DNA of 64,000 nt from CAVXXB01 sp963765585 (GTDB lineage Bacteria; Calditrichota; Calditrichia; JAJRVZ01). The notes below the pieces were generated by a model, which made no database searches, was not told the origin of the DNA, and saw only the letters and a list, made by a program, of their open reading frames with translations. The DNA lies in the NCBI GenBank assembly GCA_963765585.1, contig CAVXXB010000012.1, forward strand, positions 709,965 through 773,964, read 5' to 3'. Both the position numbers and the translations under genes were made by a program. Position 1 is the first letter of the stretch; each line of letters opens with the position of its first letter. Of this stretch, positions 17,932-26,187 are shown piece after piece.

Positions 17932-19439
17932 CAAACAATCCCTTAAGGGGCACTGAATAGATGGGTTCTTCCTGCAATTCCTCCCGATTCAATATATCAT
18001 TTACTGCATAAACGGCAGATGTGGATGCCGCTTCCATCAGCATGGCCGGTACAGGTAATTTTATCCAGTCACCACATAAATATAATCCGGGTATTTCAGT
18101 AACCGGCTCAGGACGATTGGCATATAGATTTGTATGAAACGCGGTAAAATCTTCTCTTACCTGTAGATTTTCATACTTTATTTTGAATCCATCCAATTCA
18201 GGGAAATAAATGGAAAATTCTTTTAAAAACTGTTCACGAATAGCCCCATGATCGTCCCAGCCGTTTGGCAGGGCATAGGAGTGAAGTTCAAATATGCCTC
18301 CACCATTTTTACTTACCCAATCCGCAGATGATTTTTCCATCTGATGATAAATAGTCACCGAATCCAGAATCTCCAATGCATCGGTAAAAATAAAGAAAGG
18401 TAGATCACGATCTGTATTTTTGTCTATCCAGAGTCTGAGAACCGCATATTTTTGCGATATTTTTTGCTCACTGATTTGTTTGGCAAAATTCGGATATGAT
18501 TTTTGTAGCGGTTTTGATTTTTCGATTATTTTTTTTGTTCCCGGGATGTCTGTCCCAAGCACAATATAATCATATTCTTTCTTATTTAAGACAAACTTAT
18601 CCTGCTTCTTTTCAATTTTGTCCACTGGGGTGCTGGTATATATATTCGTATTGAAATTTTTTAAATATTTTTCCATTGGCTTCCACAGTGACGAGCTCAA
18701 AATCATCATCAAGTACATCATATATCAAACCATGATCATTGCTTAAAAAATAAAAATGGAAGCTTTTTATCAACTCTGCCATAGAAATAAGATGGGGCTC
18801 GGAGAAGAATGCTCTTGAGAAGGTAGTAAACATTAAGCGCATTTTATCCGGTAAATTGGCCGCCTTAGCATAATCCTCAAAGGTCATTGAGTCGAATGCC
18901 GGGAATGTTTGCTCGCGTTCATACTCAAGTAAGGCAATCATCTGGTTGATTTTCAGACGGAATGCAATATCCTTAATCGTATATATTTTGGTCTTGAGCA
19001 TGGATAATAAATTGAAGATCGGAACGGTTTTTAATTCCTTAAAACTGAAATTGCCATAATCCTGGGTGAGAATTAAATAATCGTCAATCGGTCTAAAATT
19101 GCGATCAGCGCCTACTTTCCCGAGTATACGACGCAGATTATAATATTGCCGGAAAAATGCATGGAATCCGTGTTCAATGTTGGTGGAATAAGAATCAGAA
19201 AACGTATGGGGCCAGGACCCAACTTTTCCGCCAAGAAAATTGTCCCGCTCATAAATATCGACTTCAAAACCGCGCTCAGCGAGCACAACTGCTGCGGACA
19301 TACCGGCAATGCCGGCGCCGGCAATCGCCACTTTTTTTGCATCCTTTAAATTTAAGGGCGCATTTTGGTTGACTGTGTTGATCAGATGTTTATATCCACC
19401 CAGTCTTTTTTTAATCAGATTTTCAAAATACCTTTTCAT
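17927..19439 (-). CDS. crtU: CrtU-like carotenoid ring desaturase (aryl-carotenoid synthase family), frameshifted
   Basis: Two pieces (18612-19439 and 17927-18721) form one FAD-dependent amine-oxidase-fold protein of about 503 aa. The N-terminal dinucleotide-binding motif is VAIAGAGIAGMSAAVVLAERG. The segment EHGFHAFFRQYYNLRRIL is, to my knowledge, characteristic of CrtU/CruE enzymes, which desaturate beta-rings and shift a methyl group to make aromatic end groups (isorenieratene or renierapurpurin type). The C-terminus has GLYLCGDWIKLPVPAMLMEAA, the usual FAD-site end. One extra G at about 18692 breaks the frame between ELDDDFEL-like and SLWKPMEKYL. It closes a Rieske-methyltransferase-crtU operon. 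A different amine-oxidase-family carotenoid enzyme is the main alternative. Confidence 0.75.
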
Positions 19440-19453
19440 GAGCTTTACGTACC

Positions 19454-20185
19454 TTATATGTTACCCGGTTTTTTTGCTAAGAATGTATGTAGAATTGGCC
19501 TGCGCCAACTTTTTAACGGTACTGAATTTACATTTATATATCCTGAATCATCTAACATCTGTTTGAATTTATCTGGTGAAGGGAAATCGGCAACACTCCT
19601 TATAAGATACTTAAATATAGTAACAGATCCGGTTAGCATTGCTGAAAAAGGAATGATCAGCATATAACCCAATACCTTCCAGTATAGTCTGGCCAGAAGG
19701 GTTGGGTTTACAGAGTATTCATGAAAGGCGATAATTCCACCCGGTTTTAAAATGCGGTAAAGATTTTTGAGACAGGCTGTGTAATCAGTCATGTTACGAA
19801 TGCCATAAGCCATGAAAATGGCGTCCAGGCTATTATCTGGCAGGTCAAGATTCATTACATCCTGATTCTTGAATGTCAGTTTTTGATTTGTATTAGTGAC
19901 AGATATTTGTTGCTCTGCTACGGCCAGCATTTCATCTGAAAAATCGACAGCCAGAATTTGGCCATCAGGTAATGCCTCCAGACATGCCAATGTTGATTTA
20001 CCAGTCCCGCAACACAGATCAGCCAGATATTCATCGCCTTTCAGATTCATTCGTTGAACACTGAGTTTCAGATCGGATGAGTACCCTTGACTGAATGAAG
20101 TGGCCAGATCATAACGTCGTGCAATTTTATTAAATTCTTTTGGTACCTGGGTTTTGTTTGCTAAAAGTGTATCTGGTGTGCTCAT
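19454..20185 (-). CDS. Class I SAM-dependent methyltransferase (UbiE-like), carotenoid-operon member
   Basis: The 243-aa protein has the SAM-binding motif I LADLCCGTGKSTLACLEA, the acidic motif ILAVDFSDEMLAVAE, and AIFMAYGIRNMTDYTACLKNLYRILKPGG, close to the UbiE/MenG layout. A C-terminal hydrophobic stretch (YWKVLGYMLIIPFSAML) suggests a membrane-associated lipophilic substrate. It starts directly at the end of the Rieske gene and ends 14 bp before crtU, so a carotenoid or quinone is the likely substrate. In Streptomyces the crt cluster also holds a methyltransferase (crtT) beside crtU; whether this is its functional equivalent is inference. Confidence 0.82.
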   Translation of the reverse strand: MSTPDTLLANKTQVPKEFNKIARRYDLATSFSQGYSSDLKLSVQRMNLKGDEYLADLCCGTGKSTLACLEALPDGQILAVDFSDEMLAVAEQQISVTNTNQKLTFKNQDVMNLDLPDNSLDAIFMAYGIRNMTDYTACLKNLYRILKPGGIIAFHEYSVNPTLLARLYWKVLGYMLIIPFSAMLTGSVTIFKYLIRSVADFPSPDKFKQMLDDSGYINVNSVPLKSWRRPILHTFLAKKPGNI

Positions 20186-21190
20186 TTATTGGTGTGCCTG
20201 AGATGAAAGTTTCATTTTTCGCCGCCAGAATTTACGAAATGCCAGGGATATTTCATCCCCTTTGACACTAACTTCATGCCAGTTATCCTTCCGCTGGCGC
20301 ATTATTTCAAGTTGGGCCGATAAAAAATCAATATCTTCCTCAACGATTTTCGCCGATTTCCGGGCCATAAAAAATCGGGCAAATGCCGGAAAAAGCGCGA
20401 AAATATTCTTCCACAGCGTAATCTGCATCATGTTTACATGATCATCATCTACCTGGTAAACATGCTCGAGGATGAGTAATGTTCGTTGCTCAAATTCTAA
20501 TTGCAATCTTGAAATATTTGGGAAATAGAAACCATACTTTGTTAAAATATTTATTTTTTTGCCAAAATATACTTTTTCGGCAACCGATCCAACATTTGCT
20601 CTGAAGTAATTTCCGCGAAGACCTTCATCTATGATATCAATATTGAACTCTGCCGGGTATTCTTTTATCTGACCCATAAAAGACCGAATGGAGTTGCGAT
20701 GTACAAACGCGATATGATAGGGATCGATCAGACTCTCGGCTGTCGACTCCAGGTCAGCCTTAAAGGTGTACGTTTTGTAGGTGAAATCCCAGGTATTCAT
20801 CTCCGGAATATCATTGGGTTTTACTTTATCTGCCATTTCACTATCGCCCATAAATACCCACAGCCAGCGATTAAATTCCATCAGAGGATATGATTTTATT
20901 TGTGCAGTCTTTGGGATTTTTGCTTCATCCAGCTGCGACGGGATATGAACACAGGTTCCCTGCGCATTATATCTCCAGCCATGATAACCGCAGACAACCC
21001 GGTCTTTCTCGAGATAACCCAGAGAAAGGGGAACATTACGGTGACAGCACCGGTCTTCCAGAGCGATAGCCTTGCCCTGTGAATCACGATAAAATAAAAT
21101 GCTTTCGCCGAAAAATTTGCGTGTTATTATTTCATTTTTTAATTCATTGGCAGGACAGATAAGATACCAGTGATTTTTTAGTGCTTCCAA
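20186..21190 (-). CDS. Rieske non-heme iron oxygenase
   Basis: The 334-aa protein has a Rieske [2Fe-2S] site C48-x-H50...C67-x2-H70 and a mononuclear iron site D156-x2-H159-x4-H164 in LIDPYHIAFVH. It is thus a complete oxygenase alpha subunit, similar in layout to the PaO/Tic55/VanA type. No reductase or ferredoxin is adjacent. Its position as first gene of the methyltransferase-crtU unit, behind crtYcd-crtI-crtB, suggests hydroxylation or oxidation of an aromatic carotenoid end group. The product is unknown. The C-terminal tail is rich in Lys/Arg. Confidence 0.85.
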   Translation of the reverse strand: MEALKNHWYLICPANELKNEIITRKFFGESILFYRDSQGKAIALEDRCCHRNVPLSLGYLEKDRVVCGYHGWRYNAQGTCVHIPSQLDEAKIPKTAQIKSYPLMEFNRWLWVFMGDSEMADKVKPNDIPEMNTWDFTYKTYTFKADLESTAESLIDPYHIAFVHRNSIRSFMGQIKEYPAEFNIDIIDEGLRGNYFRANVGSVAEKVYFGKKINILTKYGFYFPNISRLQLEFEQRTLLILEHVYQVDDDHVNMMQITLWKNIFALFPAFARFFMARKSAKIVEEDIDFLSAQLEIMRQRKDNWHEVSVKGDEISLAFRKFWRRKMKLSSQAHQ

Positions 21191-21228
21191 TTTTTAAAAA
21201 CCTCAATTGTTTAGCCAGAATTCTTGAT

Positions 21229-21320
21229 AACCACAAAGTCACAAAGTTTTAAATAATAATAGGTTATCAGAAATATTTAAAATTCCTTTTTCTTTGTGTC
21301 TTCGAGTCTTAGTGGTGATA
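21229..21320. repeat. CACAAAG-type inverted repeat element between Rieske gene and crtB
   Basis: AACCACAAAGTCACAAAG on one side and CTTTGTGTCTTCGAGTCTTAGTGGT on the other form an imperfect inverted pair around AT-rich sequence. A clearly related element, with the same TTTTAAATA-TAATAGGTTA core, lies at 49661-49789. It fills the only sizeable gap in the carotenoid gene series and could fold into a hairpin that reduces read-through from crtB into the Rieske operon. Confidence 0.75.
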
Positions 21321-21337
21321 TTTATGACTTAATCAAG

Positions 21338-22243
21338 TTATAAGAAATTACTTAAAAAAGAAGACATTGACAATGCTCTTGTTTTGATTACCTGGCCGGC
21401 AACGATACCCAATTTTTTATGTTGCGGAACGAAAACACGGCCTAAGAATGGATTATAATTTTGTAATTCTATCTTTTTCAAAATTCCGCGATAAATTTTG
21501 CTTGCTGAATAAATTGCAAACTGGGCATTGTGATCAAGCATTTTAATGCCCTTTTCTGCGTCGTCATAGTATTTATGGGCACGGTCGACCTGAAATTTCA
21601 TCAAAGCATAAATTTCATCTGTCATTCGTTCTTCAAAAATATCATTAATATTTACATTAAACCGGTTTATATCTTCCAAAGGCAGATAAATCCGCCCCAT
21701 ATCCTTATCTTCCTTTACATCCCGCAAAATATTTGTCAACTGCATGCCGATACCGAGACTCTCCGCATGTCCCAGAGCACGTTCATCGTTATATCCGAGC
21801 AGGGGTGTCATCATTAATCCGACGACACCGGCCACACGATAGGCAAAAAGATATAACTCATCAAAGGTATCATATCGCCTTTTGTGGGTATCCATCTTTA
21901 CACCTTCAATTAACTCCAGTGCCGGTTCTATTGGGATGTTAAAATGTTTGGCAACGGAAATGAATGGCTTAACGATTGGATGTTCAGATTCACCTGTACG
22001 ATATGCAATATGCAGTTCTTCTTCAAGATAATCCAGTTCATGTGTTACCTGTTCAATGTCACGCGGACGTGGCGTGTCGATCAAATTATCCACATAGCGA
22101 CAAAATCCATACAGCGCATATGTCGCCCATCGTTTTTCCCGTGGCAACATGGTAGCTGAGAAATAGAAACTTTTGGCATAGTGTGCCGTTAAGTCACGCG
22201 CATAATTAAATTGCGGTTTATTTTCTTTGTTCATGTATTTCAT
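21338..22243 (-). CDS. crtB: Phytoene synthase
   Basis: CrtB condenses two GGPP molecules to phytoene, the first committed step of C40 carotenoid synthesis. The 301-aa protein shows both Asp-rich Mg-binding motifs, D52-NLI-D56 and D175-VKE-D179 (in NILRDVKED), plus MLPREKRWATYALYGFCRY and RIYLP. Its ATG overlaps the crtI stop as ATGA, so translation is coupled. No GGPP synthase (crtE) gene is in the window; it must be elsewhere. Confidence 0.95.
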   Translation of the reverse strand: MKYMNKENKPQFNYARDLTAHYAKSFYFSATMLPREKRWATYALYGFCRYVDNLIDTPRPRDIEQVTHELDYLEEELHIAYRTGESEHPIVKPFISVAKHFNIPIEPALELIEGVKMDTHKRRYDTFDELYLFAYRVAGVVGLMMTPLLGYNDERALGHAESLGIGMQLTNILRDVKEDKDMGRIYLPLEDINRFNVNINDIFEERMTDEIYALMKFQVDRAHKYYDDAEKGIKMLDHNAQFAIYSASKIYRGILKKIELQNYNPFLGRVFVPQHKKLGIVAGQVIKTRALSMSSFLSNFL

Positions 22244-23763
22244 GATGTCACTTCCTCTAATTTTTCAACTGGATTGGGGACATGGTTAAAATCGTCAAGT
22301 ATCACTTTCTCGGTTGCTTCTGCGGTTAATAATACGCCCGGTAAGCCCGCACCGGGATGGGTGCCGGCACCTACAAAATAAAGGTTGTTAATATCGGAAC
22401 TCCGGTTGTGTGGTCTGAAATAGGCCGTCTGTGTTAACTTGGGTTCAAATCCCCAGGGACTGCCAAGATTTGAATTCCGGTTTATTTTAAAATCCACAGG
22501 TGTAAAAACCTCAAGTACTTCTATATTTTTCTGCAAATCCTCTAAACCAAAATCATTCTCCAGAAAGTTTAGAATCCGGTCCGTGAATGTCTGCGTCATA
22601 GTATCCCAGTCAATATCACCGGATAGATTGCTTACGGGTATCAGGACATACATACTTTCACCACCATCCGGAGCCATACCGGCATCACTACGTGTCGGAG
22701 CATGCAGATACATTGAAAAATCGTCCGGAAGTATTTTTTTATCAAATATATCCTTTATCAGGTCCTTATACCGGTCCGACAATATAAGCGTGTGATGCAG
22801 CAATTGGGGGTACTGCTTTTTTGAACCGATATATAATAGAAAAGCGCTCATGGAAGTTGATTTCCGGTCTATCTTTGCATCCGTCCATTTTTTACGATGT
22901 TCCGGTTTAATGAGATGTTTATATGTATGAGCAACATCCGCATTTGATATGACCGCATCCGCTGAAATAAACTCATCGTTGGCGATGACACCGGTTGTCC
23001 GGCCATTTTCAACCACAATTTCCTTTATCTCAGAATTGGTCTTTATTTTTCCGCCCAGCTCAATAAATATATTTTCAAATGCCCGGACCAGTGAATACAT
23101 ACCACCTTTGGTAAACCAGACCCCCCCGGCTTTTTCAAGATAAGGGATCATCAAATAGACACTGGGTGACCGGAATGGATTTCCGCCAATAAATAACGGA
23201 TGGAATGAAAAGGTGAACCGGTGGTTTGGATGTTTGAAATACCTTTTTACATAAGTATACGCAGGTAACAGTGCATTTAATTTCAGGGCCCGCGGAATGA
23301 AATCAAACATTGTTTTCCAGGACATAAACGGCATAGAACCCAATCCATCTGTAATTACAGCATCATAAATCTTGCGGCAATTTTCCATGAACCGGTCATA
23401 ATTTTTAGCATCTTCCGGATCAAATTTTGCCATCTGCGCTTTCATTTTGTCACTATCACCGGTGTAGTCCAGATATTGACCATCATGAAAATAAATCCGG
23501 TAATACGGATCCAGTTTGATAAGGTCTAAATAATCCTCCAGGCGCTTACCTGCTGAGGAAAACACTTTTTCAATAATATCCGGCGCGGTGATAAGTGACG
23601 GCCCCATATCAAATGTATATCCGTCTTTCTTAAGTTGATAGGCATGTCCGCCGATTATTTCATTTTTTTCCATAATGGTGACATCAAATCCCTGGGATTG
23701 CAAACGAATAGCAATACCAAGACCACCAAACCCGGAACCAATTACAATAATTTTTTTCGACAT
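22240..23763 (-). CDS. crtI: Phytoene desaturase
   Basis: CrtI is the FAD-dependent desaturase that converts phytoene to lycopene or related polyenes. The N-terminus IIVIGSGFGGLGIAIRLQSQGFDVTIMEKNEIIGG and the C-terminal FAD motif NNLYFVGAGTHPGAGLPGVLLTAEA are textbook. I set the start at 23763 (MSKKIIVIG) behind GAGAAG. An in-frame extension to 23859 would be encoded by two hairpin repeats and is unlikely. From the chosen start the protein is 507 aa, normal for CrtI. It is the middle gene of crtYcd-crtI-crtB. Confidence 0.95.
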   Translation of the reverse strand: MSKKIIVIGSGFGGLGIAIRLQSQGFDVTIMEKNEIIGGHAYQLKKDGYTFDMGPSLITAPDIIEKVFSSAGKRLEDYLDLIKLDPYYRIYFHDGQYLDYTGDSDKMKAQMAKFDPEDAKNYDRFMENCRKIYDAVITDGLGSMPFMSWKTMFDFIPRALKLNALLPAYTYVKRYFKHPNHRFTFSFHPLFIGGNPFRSPSVYLMIPYLEKAGGVWFTKGGMYSLVRAFENIFIELGGKIKTNSEIKEIVVENGRTTGVIANDEFISADAVISNADVAHTYKHLIKPEHRKKWTDAKIDRKSTSMSAFLLYIGSKKQYPQLLHHTLILSDRYKDLIKDIFDKKILPDDFSMYLHAPTRSDAGMAPDGGESMYVLIPVSNLSGDIDWDTMTQTFTDRILNFLENDFGLEDLQKNIEVLEVFTPVDFKINRNSNLGSPWGFEPKLTQTAYFRPHNRSSDINNLYFVGAGTHPGAGLPGVLLTAEATEKVILDDFNHVPNPVEKLEEVTS

Positions 23764-23782
23764 ATTTTCTTCTCGTTTCTGT

Positions 23783-23845
23783 CGTTCCCAAGTTGTACTT
23801 GCGAACGCCTCTTTTTTCCTCGTTACCAAGTTGTACTTGGTAACG
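23783..23845. repeat. Two tandem hairpin repeats between crtYcd and crtI
   Basis: Two hairpins of the same family lie in a row: CGTTCCCAAGT-TGT-ACTTGCGAACG (23783-23807) and CGTTACCAAGT-TGT-ACTTGGTAACG (23821-23845). In the second, a C-to-A change is matched by its pairing G-to-T change, so the stem is preserved. A third copy is at 44900-44924. They resemble REP-type palindromes and sit inside the crt operon, where they could affect mRNA stability. Confidence 0.8.
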
Positions 23846-23855
23846 CATAGTTCCA

Positions 23856-24548
23856 TCAAGTTGCTCTTACTTTTCCTTGGTTCATTGACTTCAACTTCTC
23901 ATAAACCACTGTATTTAAATACAGCAGAGATATACCATAACCAAAATCCTCTATTGGAATAGTGATCACTCTGAAACCCAGTTGAAACGATTCACCATAC
24001 GTTACCACTGGTCGCCCTGTTAGAAAGCCATTAAACAATAGTATAAATCCAACAATCATAGCCATATACCACCAAAATCGTTTTTGTAAAAACAGATTGG
24101 TCTCAAGCCATTGATCTGTAATAATCGCAATGGTCAGGAAAACCAGAACAAGTCCGGTATATTCAAGACCTGCAAAATAAAGTATTGCTCCGGGAACCGG
24201 CAGTAGCAATAACACCTGCCTCAACCGGTTTATTCTCTCAATTTGATCCGGAGATGTGCGCCGTGAAATCATTTCCCATGTAAACAAACAGGCAAACGGG
24301 ACGGTGACAAAAAACAACCATTCTTCAATTGGCAGATTGAATAATTTTATGCCTGTAATATATTTTTCATTAAACATCCAATGTGCACCAGTGACCAGGG
24401 CATCCCAGATAATAAATGGAACTCCGACAACGACAATTGAAATAATCGCATCTTTCCATCTATCAATAAAATAAAATGGTTTCAACATGCCCAGAAAAAA
24501 CGGGCCAGTTAAAACAATGATATTAAATATGAGATACTCGTAATACAT
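23856..24548 (-). CDS. crtYcd: Lycopene cyclase, fused CrtYc-CrtYd type
   Basis: This integral membrane protein (230 aa from the chosen start) has about six to seven helices and two copies of the cyclase motif, LPIEEWLFFVTVP in the first half and IPIEDFGYGISLL in the second. This is the layout of fused heterodimeric lycopene beta-cyclases (CrtYcd), which form beta-rings on lycopene. Actinobacteria use the split form together with CrtU. The start ATG at 24548 is preferred because AAGGG (24561-24557) is well spaced for it; a GTG at 24554 would overlap the site. It is the promoter-proximal gene of the crt operon, 62 bp downstream of the CGCTC operator. Confidence 0.85.
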   Translation of the reverse strand: MYYEYLIFNIIVLTGPFFLGMLKPFYFIDRWKDAIISIVVVGVPFIIWDALVTGAHWMFNEKYITGIKLFNLPIEEWLFFVTVPFACLFTWEMISRRTSPDQIERINRLRQVLLLLPVPGAILYFAGLEYTGLVLVFLTIAIITDQWLETNLFLQKRFWWYMAMIVGFILLFNGFLTGRPVVTYGESFQLGFRVITIPIEDFGYGISLLYLNTVVYEKLKSMNQGKVRAT

Positions 24549-24610
24549 TTTCACCCTTTTAATAACTAATATTTACTATAACCGGGAGTGTTTAAAAATT
24601 ATTCCCAAAT

Positions 24611-24628
24611 TGAGCGTTATGAGCGTAA
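24611..24628 (-). promoter_or_regulatory. Tandem 9-bp operator (TTACGCTCA TAACGCTCA) of the crt operon
   Basis: Read towards the crt operon, the site is TTACGCTCA followed at once by TAACGCTCA. The same tandem unit in the same orientation precedes the ECF sigma gene (29490-29507) and the CarH/LitR gene (29552-29569). A weaker third unit (TAACGTAAT) lies just upstream. A MerR-type CarH repressor binding to tandem direct repeats is the most economical explanation; a sigma-factor recognition element is the alternative. Confidence 0.7.
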
Positions 24629-24840
24629 TTACGTTAAATATACTTTATGCAATGAGGATAACTCAAGAAAATACATAATGTTGCATCGGCATATATTTTA
24701 TGTAAAAATCGACTGAATTGATAAGTTTTTAGTTTGTAATTACGATCATTATATAATCCCCGTAATACAGAACTAAGTTACATTTTGAATTATTTCGCTT
24801 TTCTTGGAAGTTGAATGAATAATTTGAAGTGAGAAGTGAC

Positions 24841-25003
24841 AAGTTAGGAGTTAGAAGTTAGAAATGAGAGATTAGAGATTAAAATGTTGCCAATCGGTGA
24901 TAAACAACAGGCAAATTACAAATTACGAATCACCAGTTACAAATCCCTCATTTCTAATTCCTAATCTCTAATTTTTTTCCGCGTCTCTGCGACTCTGCGA
25001 GAA
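24841..25003. repeat. About 150-bp compound repeat element, copy A
   Basis: The element starts with TTAGGAG-TTAGAAG-TTAGAAA units, continues through a unique core (GTTGCCAATCGGTGATAAA ... ATTACGAATCACCAGTTAC) and returns as the inverse TCATTTCTAATTCCTAATCTCTAA, ending in CGTCTCTGCGACTCTGCGAGA. Copy B at 28609-28784 is about 90% identical by eye and in the same orientation. The remaining part of the 24555-25040 gap holds the crt operator and AT-rich sequence but no gene. Confidence 0.85.
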
Positions 25004-25040
25004 TGAAACAATAATAATTGACTAACAATATTTGATATCT

Positions 25041-25965
25041 TTACATAGTATCATCGTAACTTCGATCCAAGAGCCGGGATAATGCGTTATCTAATTCGGG
25101 ATATTGAAACCGGTATCCTGCATCGGTTAATTTTTTGGGGATGACATTTGTGCTTGTCAATAGCAATTCTTCTGCCATTTGGCCCATAGTGAGTTTTAAG
25201 ATAGATGCGGGGACATTCATAAATGCCGGACGGTGCAATACATCCGATAGTGTTTTGGTGAACCGGGCATTGGTTACCGGGTTGGGTGAAACCATATTTA
25301 CCGGTCCGTTAAGTTTGTCGTTGGCAATAATAAACTCAAGGATCGCCGGAATTTCCAACACACTGATCCAGGGCATATATTGCTTTCCGGAGCCTATCTT
25401 TCCGCCCAATCCCATTTTAAATATTGGGATTAATATTTTTAAAGCGCCTGCGGAGGGGCTTAAAACAACCCCGAAGCGCAAAAAGATGGTTCTTATTCCG
25501 GCAGAAGTTAACGCTTGTGCGGCTTCTTCCCATCGGAGTACTACTTCAGTAAGAAACCCAGATCCAGGGGGTGATGTCTCGGTCACCTGTTTTTCGCCCT
25601 GATCGCCATAAAACCCGGTGGCGGAAGCACAGGCAAATAGTTTGGGAGGATTATTTAACTGAGAAATCACCTTTGCCAGCAGACGGGTTGAATCAACGCG
25701 GCTGTTTAAAATTTTCTTTTTGAAACCCGGACTCCAGCGACGACCCGAGATATTTTCTCCACTTAGGTGGATGACTACATCAAATCCTTCGATATCGGAA
25801 GCAGTGAGTCTGCTGTTTTGCGGGATCCCAGAAAATCTCATTTATACCAGTGTCGCGCCGAACCAATCGATGGACATCATGCCCATTTGATTTAAAATGA
25901 TTCGTCAGAACACGCCCAACCAATCCACTGCTACCGGAAATCAGGATTTTTAAACTCATCATCAT
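25041..25965 (-). CDS. TIGR01777 family NAD(P)-dependent epimerase-like protein, frameshifted
   Basis: Pieces 25780-25965 and 25041-25841 together form a TIGR01777 (SDR39U1-like) protein of about 307 aa, the normal length. The start has the Rossmann motif ILISGSSGLVGRVL. The middle has VVIHLSGENISGRRWSPGFKKKILNSRV and ACASATGFYGDQG, and the C-terminal DUF1731 part carries VLHRPAFMNVPA. The frame breaks near 25795-25815 with one extra base. The biochemical role is unknown. The family often accompanies SRPBCC proteins and photolyases, both present at 15-16.7 kb. It lies between two copies of a long repeat element, with the TonB receptor. Confidence 0.82.
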
Positions 25966-26187
25966 CTACCTTTTAAGAAAAAGTCATTACTACTGACTTA
26001 GTATCTCTTAATATTCTAATTATTTTTTCTCCGCAGAGCCGCAGAGACGCAGAATTTAAATAAAATAATTTATTCTTAGTGAATTCTTCGTGAAATCCTT
26101 CGTGTTACAATTAAAATATGAACCTGATATGGCTGCTATATTTATTGTCAAAACGAGCAGCGAGTACCTGGTGCCGAGTACCGAGTA

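Noticed and set aside
22430..22470. tRNA-like GGTTCAAATCCC on the plus strand
   Set aside because: It lies inside the crtI coding sequence on the opposite strand, and no acceptor stem or anticodon arm can be formed around it.
23763..23859. N-terminal extension of CrtI by 32 residues
   Set aside because: The extension is encoded by REP-like hairpins, lacks similarity to CrtI N-termini, and the inner ATG has a good ribosome-binding site.
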